In this document: positions 1-7,211 of the stretch, in pieces
Numbering within the stretch: position 1 is the first letter of the stretch
Layout of the letters: the number at the start of each line of letters is the position of its first letter
NCBI RefSeq assembly: GCF_002563855.1
Contig: NZ_PDJQ01000001.1
Coordinates: forward strand, 620,001 to 684,000
DNA length: 64,000 nucleotides
Source of the DNA: Tepidiforma thermophila
GTDB lineage: Bacteria; Chloroflexota; Dehalococcoidia; Tepidiformales; Tepidiformaceae
Reading direction: 5' to 3'
Notes under the pieces: model-generated
What the model saw: the letters and a program-made list of their open reading frames with translations, nothing else
Told to the model about the DNA's origin: nothing
Databases searched by the model: none
Position numbers and translations under genes: made by a program

Positions 1-898
1 TTTCGAGCGCCTTCCGGATCGCCGGGATCGGGCCGGAGCCCATAATCGCCGGGTCGACGCCGGCCTCGGCCCGGGCGACGATCCGCATCCGCGGGCGGGC
101 GCCCAGCTCCTTCGCCTTGCTCGCGCTCATCAGGACGAGTGCGGCGGCGCCGTCGTTGATGCCGCTGGCGTTGCCGGCCGTCACCACGCCGCCCTCCTTG
201 AAGGCCGGGCGGAGCTTGGCCAGCGCCTCCACGGTCGTGGCCCGCGGGTGCTCATCGGTATCGAAGACCTTCTCCTCTTTGCCGACGCGGATGGTGATCG
301 GGGCGATCTGCTCCTTGAACCGGCCCGCTTCGATGGCGGCGAGGGCGCGCCGCTGGCTCTCGGCGGCGAAGGCGTCCTGCGCCTCGCGGCTCACTTCGAA
401 CCGCTCGGCGAGGTTCTCCGCCGTGATGCCCATGTGGTACCCCTTGAAGGGGTCGCTCAGCATGTGGATGATGCCGTCTTCGATCGAGTCGTGGCCGAGC
501 CGGTACCCCTGCCGCGCCTTGCGGAGGTAGAACGGCATCCGCGTCATGTTCTCGGCGCCGCCGGCGACGACCACCCCGGCATCCCCGCTCTGGATGAGGC
601 GCGACGCGGTATTGATCGCCTCGAGCCCGGAACCGCAGATCCGGTTCACGTTCATCGCCGGCGTGCCGATCGGCAGGCCCGCCTTCACCGCCGCGTGGCG
701 GGAGAGGTAGGCGTCCTCGGCAACCTGCCCGACAATGCCCATGACCACGTGGTCGACCCGGTCGGGTTCGACCCCCGCGCGGTTCACCGCCTCGCGGATG
801 ACATGGGCGGCGAGGTCGGAGGCCGGCACATCGGCGAGCGAGCCCTGGAACCGGCCGATCGCGGTGCGCACACCGCTCGTGATGACGACATCTTCCAT
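1..898 (-). CDS. Thiolase (acetyl-CoA C-acyltransferase), 3' end cut by window edge
   Basis: This is a thiolase, which cleaves 3-ketoacyl-CoA or condenses two acyl-CoAs in the cytoplasm. Reading from ATG at 898, the protein opens with [17 protein letters not shown], the classic thiolase N-terminus. The nucleophilic cysteine is Cys88 in [10 protein letters not shown], and a glycine-rich VVAGGAENM stretch follows. About 299 codons are visible, out of roughly 390-400 usual for the family, so the C-terminal part with the HxxGxP/CxG motifs lies outside the window. A possible -10 (TAGAAT on the minus strand near 970) would leave a leader of about 70 nt. It fits the acyl-CoA genes elsewhere in the window (Hbd-like, EtfBA). 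Degradative versus biosynthetic role cannot be decided from sequence. Confidence 0.93.
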   Translation of the reverse strand, partial: MEDVVITSGVRTAIGRFQGSLADVPASDLAAHVIREAVNRAGVEPDRVDHVVMGIVGQVAEDAYLSRHAAVKAGLPIGTPAMNVNRICGSGLEAINTASRLIQSGDAGVVVAGGAENMTRMPFYLRKARQGYRLGHDSIEDGIIHMLSDPFKGYHMGITAENLAERFEVSREAQDAFAAESQRRALAAIEAGRFKEQIAPITIRVGKEEKVFDTDEHPRATTVEALAKLRPAFKEGGVVTAGNASGINDGAAALVLMSASKAKELGARPRMRIVARAEAGVDPAIMGSGPIPAIRKALE

Positions 899-1091
899 CT
901 TCGAACATCCCGGGTGCATGGAATGCTGGAGCCCGCGGGGATGGGCCCAGGGAGCACGTGGGCTTCATTCTACGCGCGGCCTTCACCGCCGTGCCAGCCC
1001 ATAGCAGCCGCCCCACCGATAGCTCCGCCCTATGGGTTAGAACGCGCTCCCGTCGTACCCTGCCCTCAGCATCCATCCGAGGAGCCGCCCC

Positions 1092-1385
1092 GTGAGCGAA
1101 GCCGAGCAATCCGTCCCCGAGTACTACGTCGATGCCGTCCAGATCAGCACCGGCGTCTACGGCGTCGCCCTCACCTTCGGGCTGAACCCGCCCCACCCGA
1201 CCGGCCCCCACGGCACGGTGCCGAAGGACCTCTGCGTCCTCCGGATGAGCCTCGAGCACGCCAAGGTGCTGGCCATGCTGCTGCGCGCCCAGCTGAAGGA
1301 GTACGAGCGGGAGAACGGCGAAATCCCCCTCCCGCCGAGCCTCTACACCTCGCTCGGCATCGCCCGCGAAGACTGGGGCTTCTAG
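1092..1385 (+). CDS. Small DUF3467-like protein
   Basis: A 97-residue cytoplasmic protein starting at GTG 1092, with a purine-rich GAGGAG about 10 nt upstream. It has a beta-rich N-terminal half (YYVDAVQIST, GVALTFGL) and a helix with LEHAKVLAMLLRAQLKEYE. That layout, a strand pair then 'xxHAKxLxxxLxxxLxxYE' and a short GEIPLP tail, resembles the DUF3467 family, whose function is unknown. It stands between the divergent thiolase and the convergent radC, 9 bp from the radC stop. The family assignment is from memory of the pattern and is moderate; that it is a real gene is supported by the start signals and host-like codon use. Confidence 0.7.
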   Translation: MSEAEQSVPEYYVDAVQISTGVYGVALTFGLNPPHPTGPHGTVPKDLCVLRMSLEHAKVLAMLLRAQLKEYERENGEIPLPPSLYTSLGIAREDWGF

Positions 1386-1394
1386 CCGGCCCGT

Positions 1395-2111
1395 TCACGC
1401 GTCGAAGGCGAGCCCCTCGCGCCGGAGCGAGACGAACCCCCGCGCGCCGATGACGACGTGGTCGAGCACGGCGATGTCGAGCATCTCGCCGGCCCGGATC
1501 AGTTCGCGCGTCAGGGCGATATCCTGCGGGCTCGGCCGCGGGTCGCCCGAGGGGTGGTTGTGGGCGAGGATCACCGACGTCGCCTCCAGCACGATCGCCT
1601 GCCGGAAGGTCTCGGCCGCGCGGATGCTGACCGCGTTGACGCTCCCGCCGTTCACGGGGGCGATGCCGCCGAGCAGCCGTCCCTTCGTATCGAGCGGGAG
1701 GGCGTAGAACTCCTCGCGCGTCTTCCCGAGCAGCCGCGGCCCGAGCAGGTCGAACACGGCCTCCGGGCGGAGGAGGGTCGGCTGCTCGCCCGGGTCGAGG
1801 GCGTGCACCCGCCGCCCGAGCTCGACCGCGGCGGCCAGCTCGGCCGCCTTGGCCGGGCCGAGGCCGTCGACCCGCTGGAGCGCCGCGGGGTCGGCGCGGA
1901 CCAGCCCGCGGAGCCCGCCGAGCGATTCGAGCAGCCGCCGGGCAAGGTCGACCACGTTTTCGCCGCGGCGGCCCGTGCGGAGGAGGATGGCCAGCAGCTC
2001 GGCATCGGCGAGGACGCCCGGCCCGTGCTCGAGCAGCCGCTCGCGCGGGCGCTCGTCGCCTGCCCACTCCCGCATCGTCCGGTAGGGTGCCGCCCGCTGC
2101 GCGTCGCCCAT
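1395..2111 (-). CDS. radC: RadC family JAB/MPN-domain protein
   Basis: A 238-residue RadC protein. An N-terminal UPF0758 region with a helix-hairpin-helix-like segment (VDGLGPAKAAELAAA, about residues 81-95) is followed by a C-terminal MPN+/JAMM domain. The metal-binding signature HxHx10D is intact: His184, His186 and Asp197 in AHNHPSGDPRPSPQD. RadC proteins are widespread; their proposed role in DNA repair is unsettled and the JAMM domain predicts a metalloprotease-like or nucleic-acid-linked activity. I chose ATG 2111 because a TACAAT -10 box ends 8 nt upstream (2120-2125), which makes the transcript essentially leaderless; a longer reading frame would run into the protease gene upstream. 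Confidence 0.95.
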   Translation of the reverse strand: MGDAQRAAPYRTMREWAGDERPRERLLEHGPGVLADAELLAILLRTGRRGENVVDLARRLLESLGGLRGLVRADPAALQRVDGLGPAKAAELAAAVELGRRVHALDPGEQPTLLRPEAVFDLLGPRLLGKTREEFYALPLDTKGRLLGGIAPVNGGSVNAVSIRAAETFRQAIVLEATSVILAHNHPSGDPRPSPQDIALTRELIRAGEMLDIAVLDHVVIGARGFVSLRREGLAFDA

Positions 2112-2119
2112 GGGCCGCG

Positions 2120-2125
2120 ATTGTA
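2120..2125 (-). promoter_or_regulatory. Leaderless-type -10 box of radC (TACAAT)
   Basis: TACAAT on the minus strand, 8 nt before the radC ATG. Transcription would begin at or within about one base of the start codon. No Shine-Dalgarno can fit. Confidence 0.6.
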
Positions 2126-2130
2126 GCCGC

Positions 2131-3165
2131 TCAGTCGCGCGAGAGCAGCGGCACCCGCAGCCGGAACTGGCTCCCCGGCGGCGGAGGCGTCGGCGTGCGC
2201 ATCGGCGTGGCGGTCGCGGTGGGCGTCCGGGTGGGTGTCGCCGTCGGCGCCGCGCCCTCGACGTACCACTCGAAGTCGCAGCCCATCTGGTTGCACGCCT
2301 CCACAAGGTCGGCGATCACTTCGTCGTCGATCCGCGTCGCTTTGTTGTAGCCGCCGGCGGCCACGCCCCGCACGTGGATGCCCACGATGTAGCCGAGCAG
2401 CTCAATCCGGTTCGTCGTGTTCGTCAGGATGACCGCCGAGCCGCTCTGCCCCGGGGCGGTGTCGATCGTGTGGTAGAGCGTGAACGCATCCACGTCGAGG
2501 AAGCCGGGCTCGTAGTCGAACCACATCGTCCCGTCCGGCTTATCGCCCGGGTAGCCCACGATGGCCGGCTCGATGTCGGGCAGCCGCAGCGTGGCTGTCG
2601 AGAGGATCGCCATCGTCAGCCAGCCCGTCTCCCAGCCCGGTTCGTCGGACACCCGGATCAGCCCCCAGTCGTACAGCTCGTTCCCGGGGTCGAAGTACCA
2701 AGGGTCGGGCACCCACCAGTCCGTCGCCCAGGTGAAGCCGAACGGCTCGAGGGCGCCGCTCTTGCCGGGGACGACGCGGATGTCCTCGGTCCAGCCGTCC
2801 TCGCTGTAGAGGCAGTGGGCCGCGGTCAGGATGGCATCGGGCGAGATGAAGGTGCCGCTGCAGCTGCTGACGAGAAAGCCGTACCGGTCGTACAGCTCGA
2901 GGTAGACGACCGCCGACCAGGGGAAGTCGGCGGTGTTGGTCACCCGGATGCGGTTATCGGGGCCGATGACCGCTGCGGCGCCGGCATCGGCCGGGGTGCG
3001 GGCGGCAACCGGCGGGTGGAGGCCGTCGTCGCGGAAGATTTTGCCGCCGCGGGCTGCCGGCGGGGCCGGGTCGGCGCCGGCCGTGCCGCCGGGCGCGAGC
3101 ATGACGAGCAGGAGGCCGGCGAGTGCCAGTACGGCCGGCAGGAGCGGGAGCACGCGGCGGCGCAT
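2131..3165 (-). CDS. Secreted trypsin-like (V8/Glu-endopeptidase-type) serine protease
   Basis: A 344-residue exported chymotrypsin-fold protease. Residues 1-30 form a signal peptide (RRR, then a Leu/Ala core, cleavage near AGA). The catalytic triad is visible: His117 in LTAAHC, Asp166 in YDWGLI and Ser241 in PGQSGSA. The GQSGS form resembles glutamyl endopeptidases. A Thr/Pro-rich linker (about 307-332) leads to a short C-terminal tail, RLRVPLLSRD. The gene upstream (3270-4400) is a paralogue with the same order of parts, including the shared blocks YPGDKP-GTMW and IRVT-T. A TAGAAT -10 near 3241 would give a leader of about 70 nt. The substrate is unknown; a nutritional or envelope-processing role is inference. 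Confidence 0.9.
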   Translation of the reverse strand: MRRRVLPLLPAVLALAGLLLVMLAPGGTAGADPAPPAARGGKIFRDDGLHPPVAARTPADAGAAAVIGPDNRIRVTNTADFPWSAVVYLELYDRYGFLVSSCSGTFISPDAILTAAHCLYSEDGWTEDIRVVPGKSGALEPFGFTWATDWWVPDPWYFDPGNELYDWGLIRVSDEPGWETGWLTMAILSTATLRLPDIEPAIVGYPGDKPDGTMWFDYEPGFLDVDAFTLYHTIDTAPGQSGSAVILTNTTNRIELLGYIVGIHVRGVAAGGYNKATRIDDEVIADLVEACNQMGCDFEWYVEGAAPTATPTRTPTATATPMRTPTPPPPGSQFRLRVPLLSRD

Positions 3166-3269
3166 CGGGGGCTGCTCCGTCGATGGTGTCGCGGGGAGCC
3201 GCCGGGGGCGGGGGCCGCGCGGCGCCGCGCAGCCGCGATTCTACGTGGTCCGGGTTACGAACATTCGGC

Positions 3270-4400
3270 TCAATCCCGCGCCACCTGCGGGATGCGGATG
3301 GGCGCCGGGCGGGGCGGCGGCGTGGGGGTCGGCGTGGCCGCCCGCGTGGGTGTCGCCGGGGGCGTAAAGGTCGGCGGGGTGGTCCGCGTAGGGGTCGGGG
3401 TCGCCGTGGGCGAGGCGGCCCGGGTTGGGGTCCAGGTAGGGGTAGGAGCAGGTGTGTCTCCCGGGAGGATGTAGGTCGTCAGGCTGGCGCCGAGTTCTCG
3501 GGCATAACTTTCGAGCGCATTGACAACTGGGATGGAAAAACGAACTGAACGATTGACGTAGCTATTTCCGCCGGAAACTACACTGACGATGTATGCTGTG
3601 TCTGGTGATACCGCCCAGATTGGACTCCCGCTCTGTCCTTTATAGACGTCTGCCCAGGTGTAAATAAAATCATCATCAAAGAAGAAATCTTCATGATCGA
3701 CGGCAGTCCACCACATCGTCCCAACTGGCTTATCACCAGGATATCCTGCCGTTACTAGACCGACACTATGATCGTTCAAAAATCCGTCTGGAGCATATGC
3801 TATAACGGGGTAAGGTCTCATTATCGTGTCGTCCCAGTCGTAAAGATCGAGCACAAGTATGGCCCAGTCGTAAATTGTTGGAGGCAACAGCGCGTCTGCT
3901 GGGTCTCGTCCTGGGCCATTTGCCCATCCGTTTGGTACGGCCATCCTAATTGAATATCCACTGCCAAATGGCCAATTAAGTCCGTTTGATCCTGGTATCA
4001 CAACGACAGATTTAACGTATCTTCCGGAAAAATAAACGCAATGTGCAGCGGTTAGAACTACGTTGACCGCAACGAGTGTCCCCGAGCAATAGCTGAGGTT
4101 TTCGTTATGATCGAAAATCCCCAATCTTGCCACGGTCCGGAAAATTGGCTGCGTGGTGTCAGTAACCCGGATGCGGTCGTCTGGCGGAAACACCGTCGCC
4201 GCTCCGGCATCGCCCGACTCCGCCATTGCGGCGCGGATCAGCTCCTCGGCGTTCTCAGGAGGCGGCTGAAGCTCAAACTCCACCAGCTCGTATGGGCTCG
4301 CATCTGCCTCGGCCCGGCCGGCCCCGCTCGAGAGAACTATCGCCCCGCCGACGAGCCACAGCCCGGCCAGCAGGAGCCCGAAAACCCGTGTCCAGCGCAT
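3270..4400 (-). CDS. Secreted trypsin-like serine protease with low-GC catalytic core
   Basis: A 376-residue paralogue of the protease at 2131-3165. It has a signal peptide (1-32), a propeptide-like acidic stretch, and a protease domain with His120 (LTAAHC), Asp178 (YDWAILV) and Ser257 (KGQSGSP). A long Pro/Thr linker (about 317-365) and the tail APIRIPQVARD follow. All catalytic residues are present, so it should be active outside the membrane. The DNA for the central domain (about 3480-4140) is strikingly AT-rich compared with both ends: 23 of 60 bases are G/C at 3661-3720, while the linker and signal-peptide ends are over 65 % GC. This suggests that a foreign or recombined catalytic core was fitted between native export and tail modules. 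Confidence 0.9.
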   Translation of the reverse strand: MRWTRVFGLLLAGLWLVGGAIVLSSGAGRAEADASPYELVEFELQPPPENAEELIRAAMAESGDAGAATVFPPDDRIRVTDTTQPIFRTVARLGIFDHNENLSYCSGTLVAVNVVLTAAHCVYFSGRYVKSVVVIPGSNGLNWPFGSGYSIRMAVPNGWANGPGRDPADALLPPTIYDWAILVLDLYDWDDTIMRPYPVIAYAPDGFLNDHSVGLVTAGYPGDKPVGTMWWTAVDHEDFFFDDDFIYTWADVYKGQSGSPIWAVSPDTAYIVSVVSGGNSYVNRSVRFSIPVVNALESYARELGASLTTYILPGDTPAPTPTWTPTRAASPTATPTPTRTTPPTFTPPATPTRAATPTPTPPPRPAPIRIPQVARD

Positions 4401-4501
4401 CGCACGCCCTTTCCAGCGGAAAAGTGGCGCGACTCTACGCCGGCCCAGCGACAGCGCCTGTCGCGATTTGGGCAGGGATGCAAAAAATTCACAAAACCCG
4501 C

Positions 4502-5038
4502 CTACCGCCGCTCAATCGGCCCCCGCCCGCTCCCGCCCGCGGGATCCCGGCCCTGCCCGCGCGCCTCCTCGCCGTCGCCCGGCTCCGGCACCACTTCGGC
4601 CCAGACCAGCACCGCCGAGTGCGGGTAATACGTCACCTCCACCCAGTCGCCCTCCCGCACCCCGGCCACCGCGTGCGCATCGGCGCGCAAAATCTGCCGG
4701 TCCACGCGCACGTAGTACGTCTTCAGCACCAGCGAATCCCGCCGCGACCACATCCGCGTCACCCGCCCCTGGCGCACGCGCGGCTTCGCGAACAGGTCCA
4801 GCACCGACTGCACCGCCTGGTACCCGAAGAGGAACGCAAGGAATCCCAGCACCACCACCAGGAACCAGGTCGAGCCGCGCTCGCCTCCCCCAACCGTCCG
4901 GTCGTACAGGACGAAAAGGAATGCGCCGATGGTGATGGCGGCCACCGGCACCCAGAGCAGCGCCGAGCGGAGGATGCCCCCCCGCACCGCCCGCGCCTTC
5001 AGTTCACGCTCCAGCTGCGGGTCGCCGTACGCGCTCAT
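4502..5038 (-). CDS. Two-TM membrane protein, DUF3592-like
   Basis: A 178-residue membrane protein with two hydrophobic segments (about 24-44 and 58-78). A soluble beta-rich domain follows (RQGRVTRMWSRRDSLVLKTYYVRVDRQ...EGDWVEVTYYPHSAVLVW), of the type seen in DUF3592 proteins. The C-terminal 25 residues are low-complexity Gly/Arg/Glu. Its start overlaps the stop of the LysM gene by 4 bp (ATGA), so the two are translationally coupled and probably one operon. The function is unknown; the partner with a LysM domain hints at the cell envelope. Confidence 0.75.
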   Translation of the reverse strand: MSAYGDPQLERELKARAVRGGILRSALLWVPVAAITIGAFLFVLYDRTVGGGERGSTWFLVVVLGFLAFLFGYQAVQSVLDLFAKPRVRQGRVTRMWSRRDSLVLKTYYVRVDRQILRADAHAVAGVREGDWVEVTYYPHSAVLVWAEVVPEPGDGEEARGQGRDPAGGSGRGPIERR

Positions 5039-5592
5039 GGCAGCCGAATCTCCATGCCGACGGCAAGGGTGTCCGGGTTCAGCCCCGGGTTGAGCGCGAC
5101 GATGGCCTCGACGGTCGTGTCGTTATCCAGCGCGATCTGGAAGAGGGTATCGCCGGGCTGCACGACGTACACGCGGCCCGCCGGCGTCGGGGTGGCCGGA
5201 GGCGTGGGTGATGCCGCCGCCGTTACCGTGGTTGGCGCCGTGGCCGCGGCCGTCGCGGTGCGCCCTGGCGCAGGGGTCGGGGTCGGCGCGCCGCCGCGCG
5301 GCGTGGGCGTCGCGGTCGCGCTGACCGCCGGCGTCGGGCTCGGCAGTTCGCGCACGAGCGGACCGCGGCTCTCGCTCGCCGGCGGGCGGATGAGCAGGAA
5401 GGCCGTCACGAGCGTGGCCAGCGCCAGCAGCGCCAGCGACCCGCGGAATACCCTTGCCGAGGGCACAGCCGATTCCGGCGCCATGCACCGCAGGCACACC
5501 TCGGCGCCGTGCTCCTCGCAGTAGAGGCGGCCGCAGGTCGGGCAGTCGGCCGTCGCCGGGCGTTCGCAGTAATGACAGGTCGTGTCGGTCAC
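5035..5592 (-). CDS. Zinc-ribbon / transmembrane / LysM protein
   Basis: A 185-residue single-pass protein. Residues 6-36 hold a Cys/His cluster (CHYC, CPTC, CEEHG, CLRC) resembling a B-box/zinc-ribbon finger. One membrane segment follows (about 49-67), then a Thr/Pro/Ala-rich linker (about 80-138) and a LysM domain at the C-terminus (VYVVQPGDTLFQIAL...PGLNPDTLAVGMEIRLP). LysM modules bind peptidoglycan or chitin-like glycans. The finger would face the cytoplasm and the LysM domain the wall, so the protein could tether a cytoplasmic partner to the envelope; this is inference. The start is GTG 5592, with a TAGGCT -10-like box about 10 nt upstream. It is coupled to the downstream DUF3592-like gene. 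Confidence 0.85.
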   Translation of the reverse strand: MTDTTCHYCERPATADCPTCGRLYCEEHGAEVCLRCMAPESAVPSARVFRGSLALLALATLVTAFLLIRPPASESRGPLVRELPSPTPAVSATATPTPRGGAPTPTPAPGRTATAAATAPTTVTAAASPTPPATPTPAGRVYVVQPGDTLFQIALDNDTTVEAIVALNPGLNPDTLAVGMEIRLP

Positions 5593-5631
5593 CGGTAGTG
5601 CAAGCCTACCCCGCCGGCCGGAACGGGAAAG

Positions 5632-5925
5632 TCAACCGTTGCTGCCCGCGGGCTCGATGGTGGCGGTCAGCCCGAACGATTCCAGCCGCGCGCGGTAGTG
5701 CTCGGCGGCTTCTTTCGGGCATTCGATGACGACCGCCCGGCCGTGGTGGTGCGCCTCGAGCATGATCGCCGTCGCCTCCTCTGCCGTGAGCGAAGGCACC
5801 GAGCGCCGCAGCGCCTTCACCACGTGGTCCATCGTGTTCACGTCGTCGTTGTGGAGGATCACGCGGTAGGGCGGCAGCAGCTTCTCGAGCAGCGCAGGGT
5901 CGAGTTCCGTCGTCGGAGTCGGCAT
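5632..5925 (-). CDS. clpS: ATP-dependent Clp protease adaptor ClpS
   Basis: A 97-residue ClpS adaptor. The family delivers N-degron substrates with bulky hydrophobic N-termini to ClpA/ClpC. The core is unmistakable: PPYRVILHNDDVNTMDHVV (residues 18-36) with the substrate-pocket acidic pair, EAxAIMLEAHHHGRAVV for the Clp-docking face, and CPKEAAEHYRARLESFGL. No clpA or clpC lies in the window. A second, more divergent ClpS-like gene lies at 17121-17459. The region upstream is a repeat tract, so its promoter is unclear. Confidence 0.95.
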   Translation of the reverse strand: MPTPTTELDPALLEKLLPPYRVILHNDDVNTMDHVVKALRRSVPSLTAEEATAIMLEAHHHGRAVVIECPKEAAEHYRARLESFGLTATIEPAGSNG

Positions 5926-5935
5926 GGCTGGAGCC

Positions 5936-6222
5936 TGCAGCTTGGAGCTTGGAGCCTGGAGCCTGGAGCTTGAGTATACCCAACTCCTCCCTCCTCCCTC
6001 CTCCCCTGGGGCGGGGCGCGGGCGCGGCGGGCGGGGCTCCCTCCTCCCTTTTCCCTGGGCGGGGCGCCGGGGCCGCGGGCGGGGCTCCCTCCTCCCTCCT
6101 CCCTGTGGCGGGGCTGCGGGGCCGCGGGCGGGGCTCCCTCCTCCCTCCTCCCTGTGGCGGGGTGCGTGGGCCGGGCGGGGCTCCCTCCTCCCTCGGGGCG
6201 GGGCTGCGGTGCGGCGGGGGCC
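5936..6222. repeat. G-rich intergenic repeat tract, locus 1
   Basis: About 290 bases with no credible gene. It begins with a simple repeat of CTTGGAG/CCTGGAG units (5940-5973). Four to five units then follow in which TCCCTCCTCCCTCCTCCC alternates with GGGGCGGGGC plus a short GC-rich spacer. Unit length is roughly 45-60 bp. The minus strand carries runs of GGGAGGAGGGAGGAGGG, which could form G-quadruplexes. The tract begins right after the patatin stop codon and lies upstream of clpS. The same units recur at 11575-11772 and 59172-59545. Confidence 0.85.
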
Positions 6223-6227
6223 CCTCC

Positions 6228-7112
6228 CTACGCCGCCAGCCGTGCGCTGCCGCCCGGGTGGGACCTCCCCGCAGGCATCACCCGGCCCCAGGGATCGATC
6301 ACCCGCGTCAGCTCACTCCGCGCCCGCGCAAGCTGCTCCTGGATCAGCCCCTCCGACACATCCAGCCGCCACGGCGACAGCCCGGCAAGGTCCGGCCGCA
6401 CCACCCGGACCGCCGCCGCGGAGTGCGCGATCGCCTCCATCGCATCGGTCGTGGCGTGGGTCAGGATTCTGAACGAGCGGGCGAGCACGCCGATGGCGGT
6501 CCGCGGGGGCGGCGCGGCGCCCGGCGGCGGCGTCAGGTCGATCGCCAGCACCTCGCCCGCGCCCAGCGCCAGCGCGCTGGCAATGTCGACCGACGCGGTG
6601 ATGCAGCCGTCGACGAACAGCTCGCCGCCGATCTCCACCGGCTCGAACACCCCCGGGATGGCGGTCGACGCCGCAATCGCCGGCGCCAGCGGCCCTTCGC
6701 GGAAGAGGTGCTTCTGCCCGCGCGTCAGGTTTGTCGCCACCACCGCGAGCTGGAGCCGCGCATCCTCGAAGCGGAGGTCGCGCACGTGGGCATCGAGCAG
6801 GCCGCGAACGATGTCGTTCTCGCGCAGGGCGCGGGGGCTCCGCGCAATCCGCGCGGCCAGGTGGACCGGGTTCCAGCGCAGCACCCGGATCCGGCCGAGC
6901 CCCCGCCACACCTCGAGCAGCCCCTCCGGGTCGTCCGGGTACATCGCCACCCAGGCGCCGTTCAGCGAGCCGACGCTCGTGCCGACGACGAGGTCGGGCC
7001 GGAAGCCGAGCTCGAACGCGGCCTGGATGTAGGCGGCCTGGACCACGCCGTAGGTCCCGCCCCCGCCGAGGACCAGCGCCCGCAGACCGTTCCGGGGAGC
7101 CTCCGGTGCCAC
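6228..7112 (-). CDS. Patatin-like phospholipase
   Basis: A 294-residue cytoplasmic patatin-fold acyl hydrolase, expected to hydrolyse phospholipids or other acyl esters through a Ser-Asp dyad. It has the oxyanion loop GGGGTYG (16-22), nucleophile Ser46 in GTSVG, and the dyad Asp168 in FVDGC; the usual third residue is Gly or Ala, here Cys170. The start is GTG 7112, with AGGAGG 7 nt upstream. The length is typical for small bacterial patatins. It lies head-to-head with the lipoprotein hydrolase at 7212, so both may share a divergent promoter region. The true substrate is not predictable. Confidence 0.92.
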   Translation of the reverse strand: MAPEAPRNGLRALVLGGGGTYGVVQAAYIQAAFELGFRPDLVVGTSVGSLNGAWVAMYPDDPEGLLEVWRGLGRIRVLRWNPVHLAARIARSPRALRENDIVRGLLDAHVRDLRFEDARLQLAVVATNLTRGQKHLFREGPLAPAIAASTAIPGVFEPVEIGGELFVDGCITASVDIASALALGAGEVLAIDLTPPPGAAPPPRTAIGVLARSFRILTHATTDAMEAIAHSAAAVRVVRPDLAGLSPWRLDVSEGLIQEQLARARSELTRVIDPWGRVMPAGRSHPGGSARLAA

Positions 7113-7211
7113 CCTGCATCCTCCTGTGTCATGGGTATCGGCCGGCCTGCCCCGCCCGTACAGCCCCTTCCCTCTTCCCTTTCCCTGCGGGCTGCTACCT
7201 TCGTTTCTGCT

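Noticed and set aside
3480-4140. Separate AT-rich gene inserted into the protease
   Set aside because: The protease frame continues through it with all three catalytic residues; no independent frame is credible.
5949-7211. In-frame 421-codon extension upstream of the TAP-like hydrolase
   Set aside because: It runs through the G-rich repeat tract and antisense to the patatin gene. The hydrolase begins with a lipoprotein signal at 7212.
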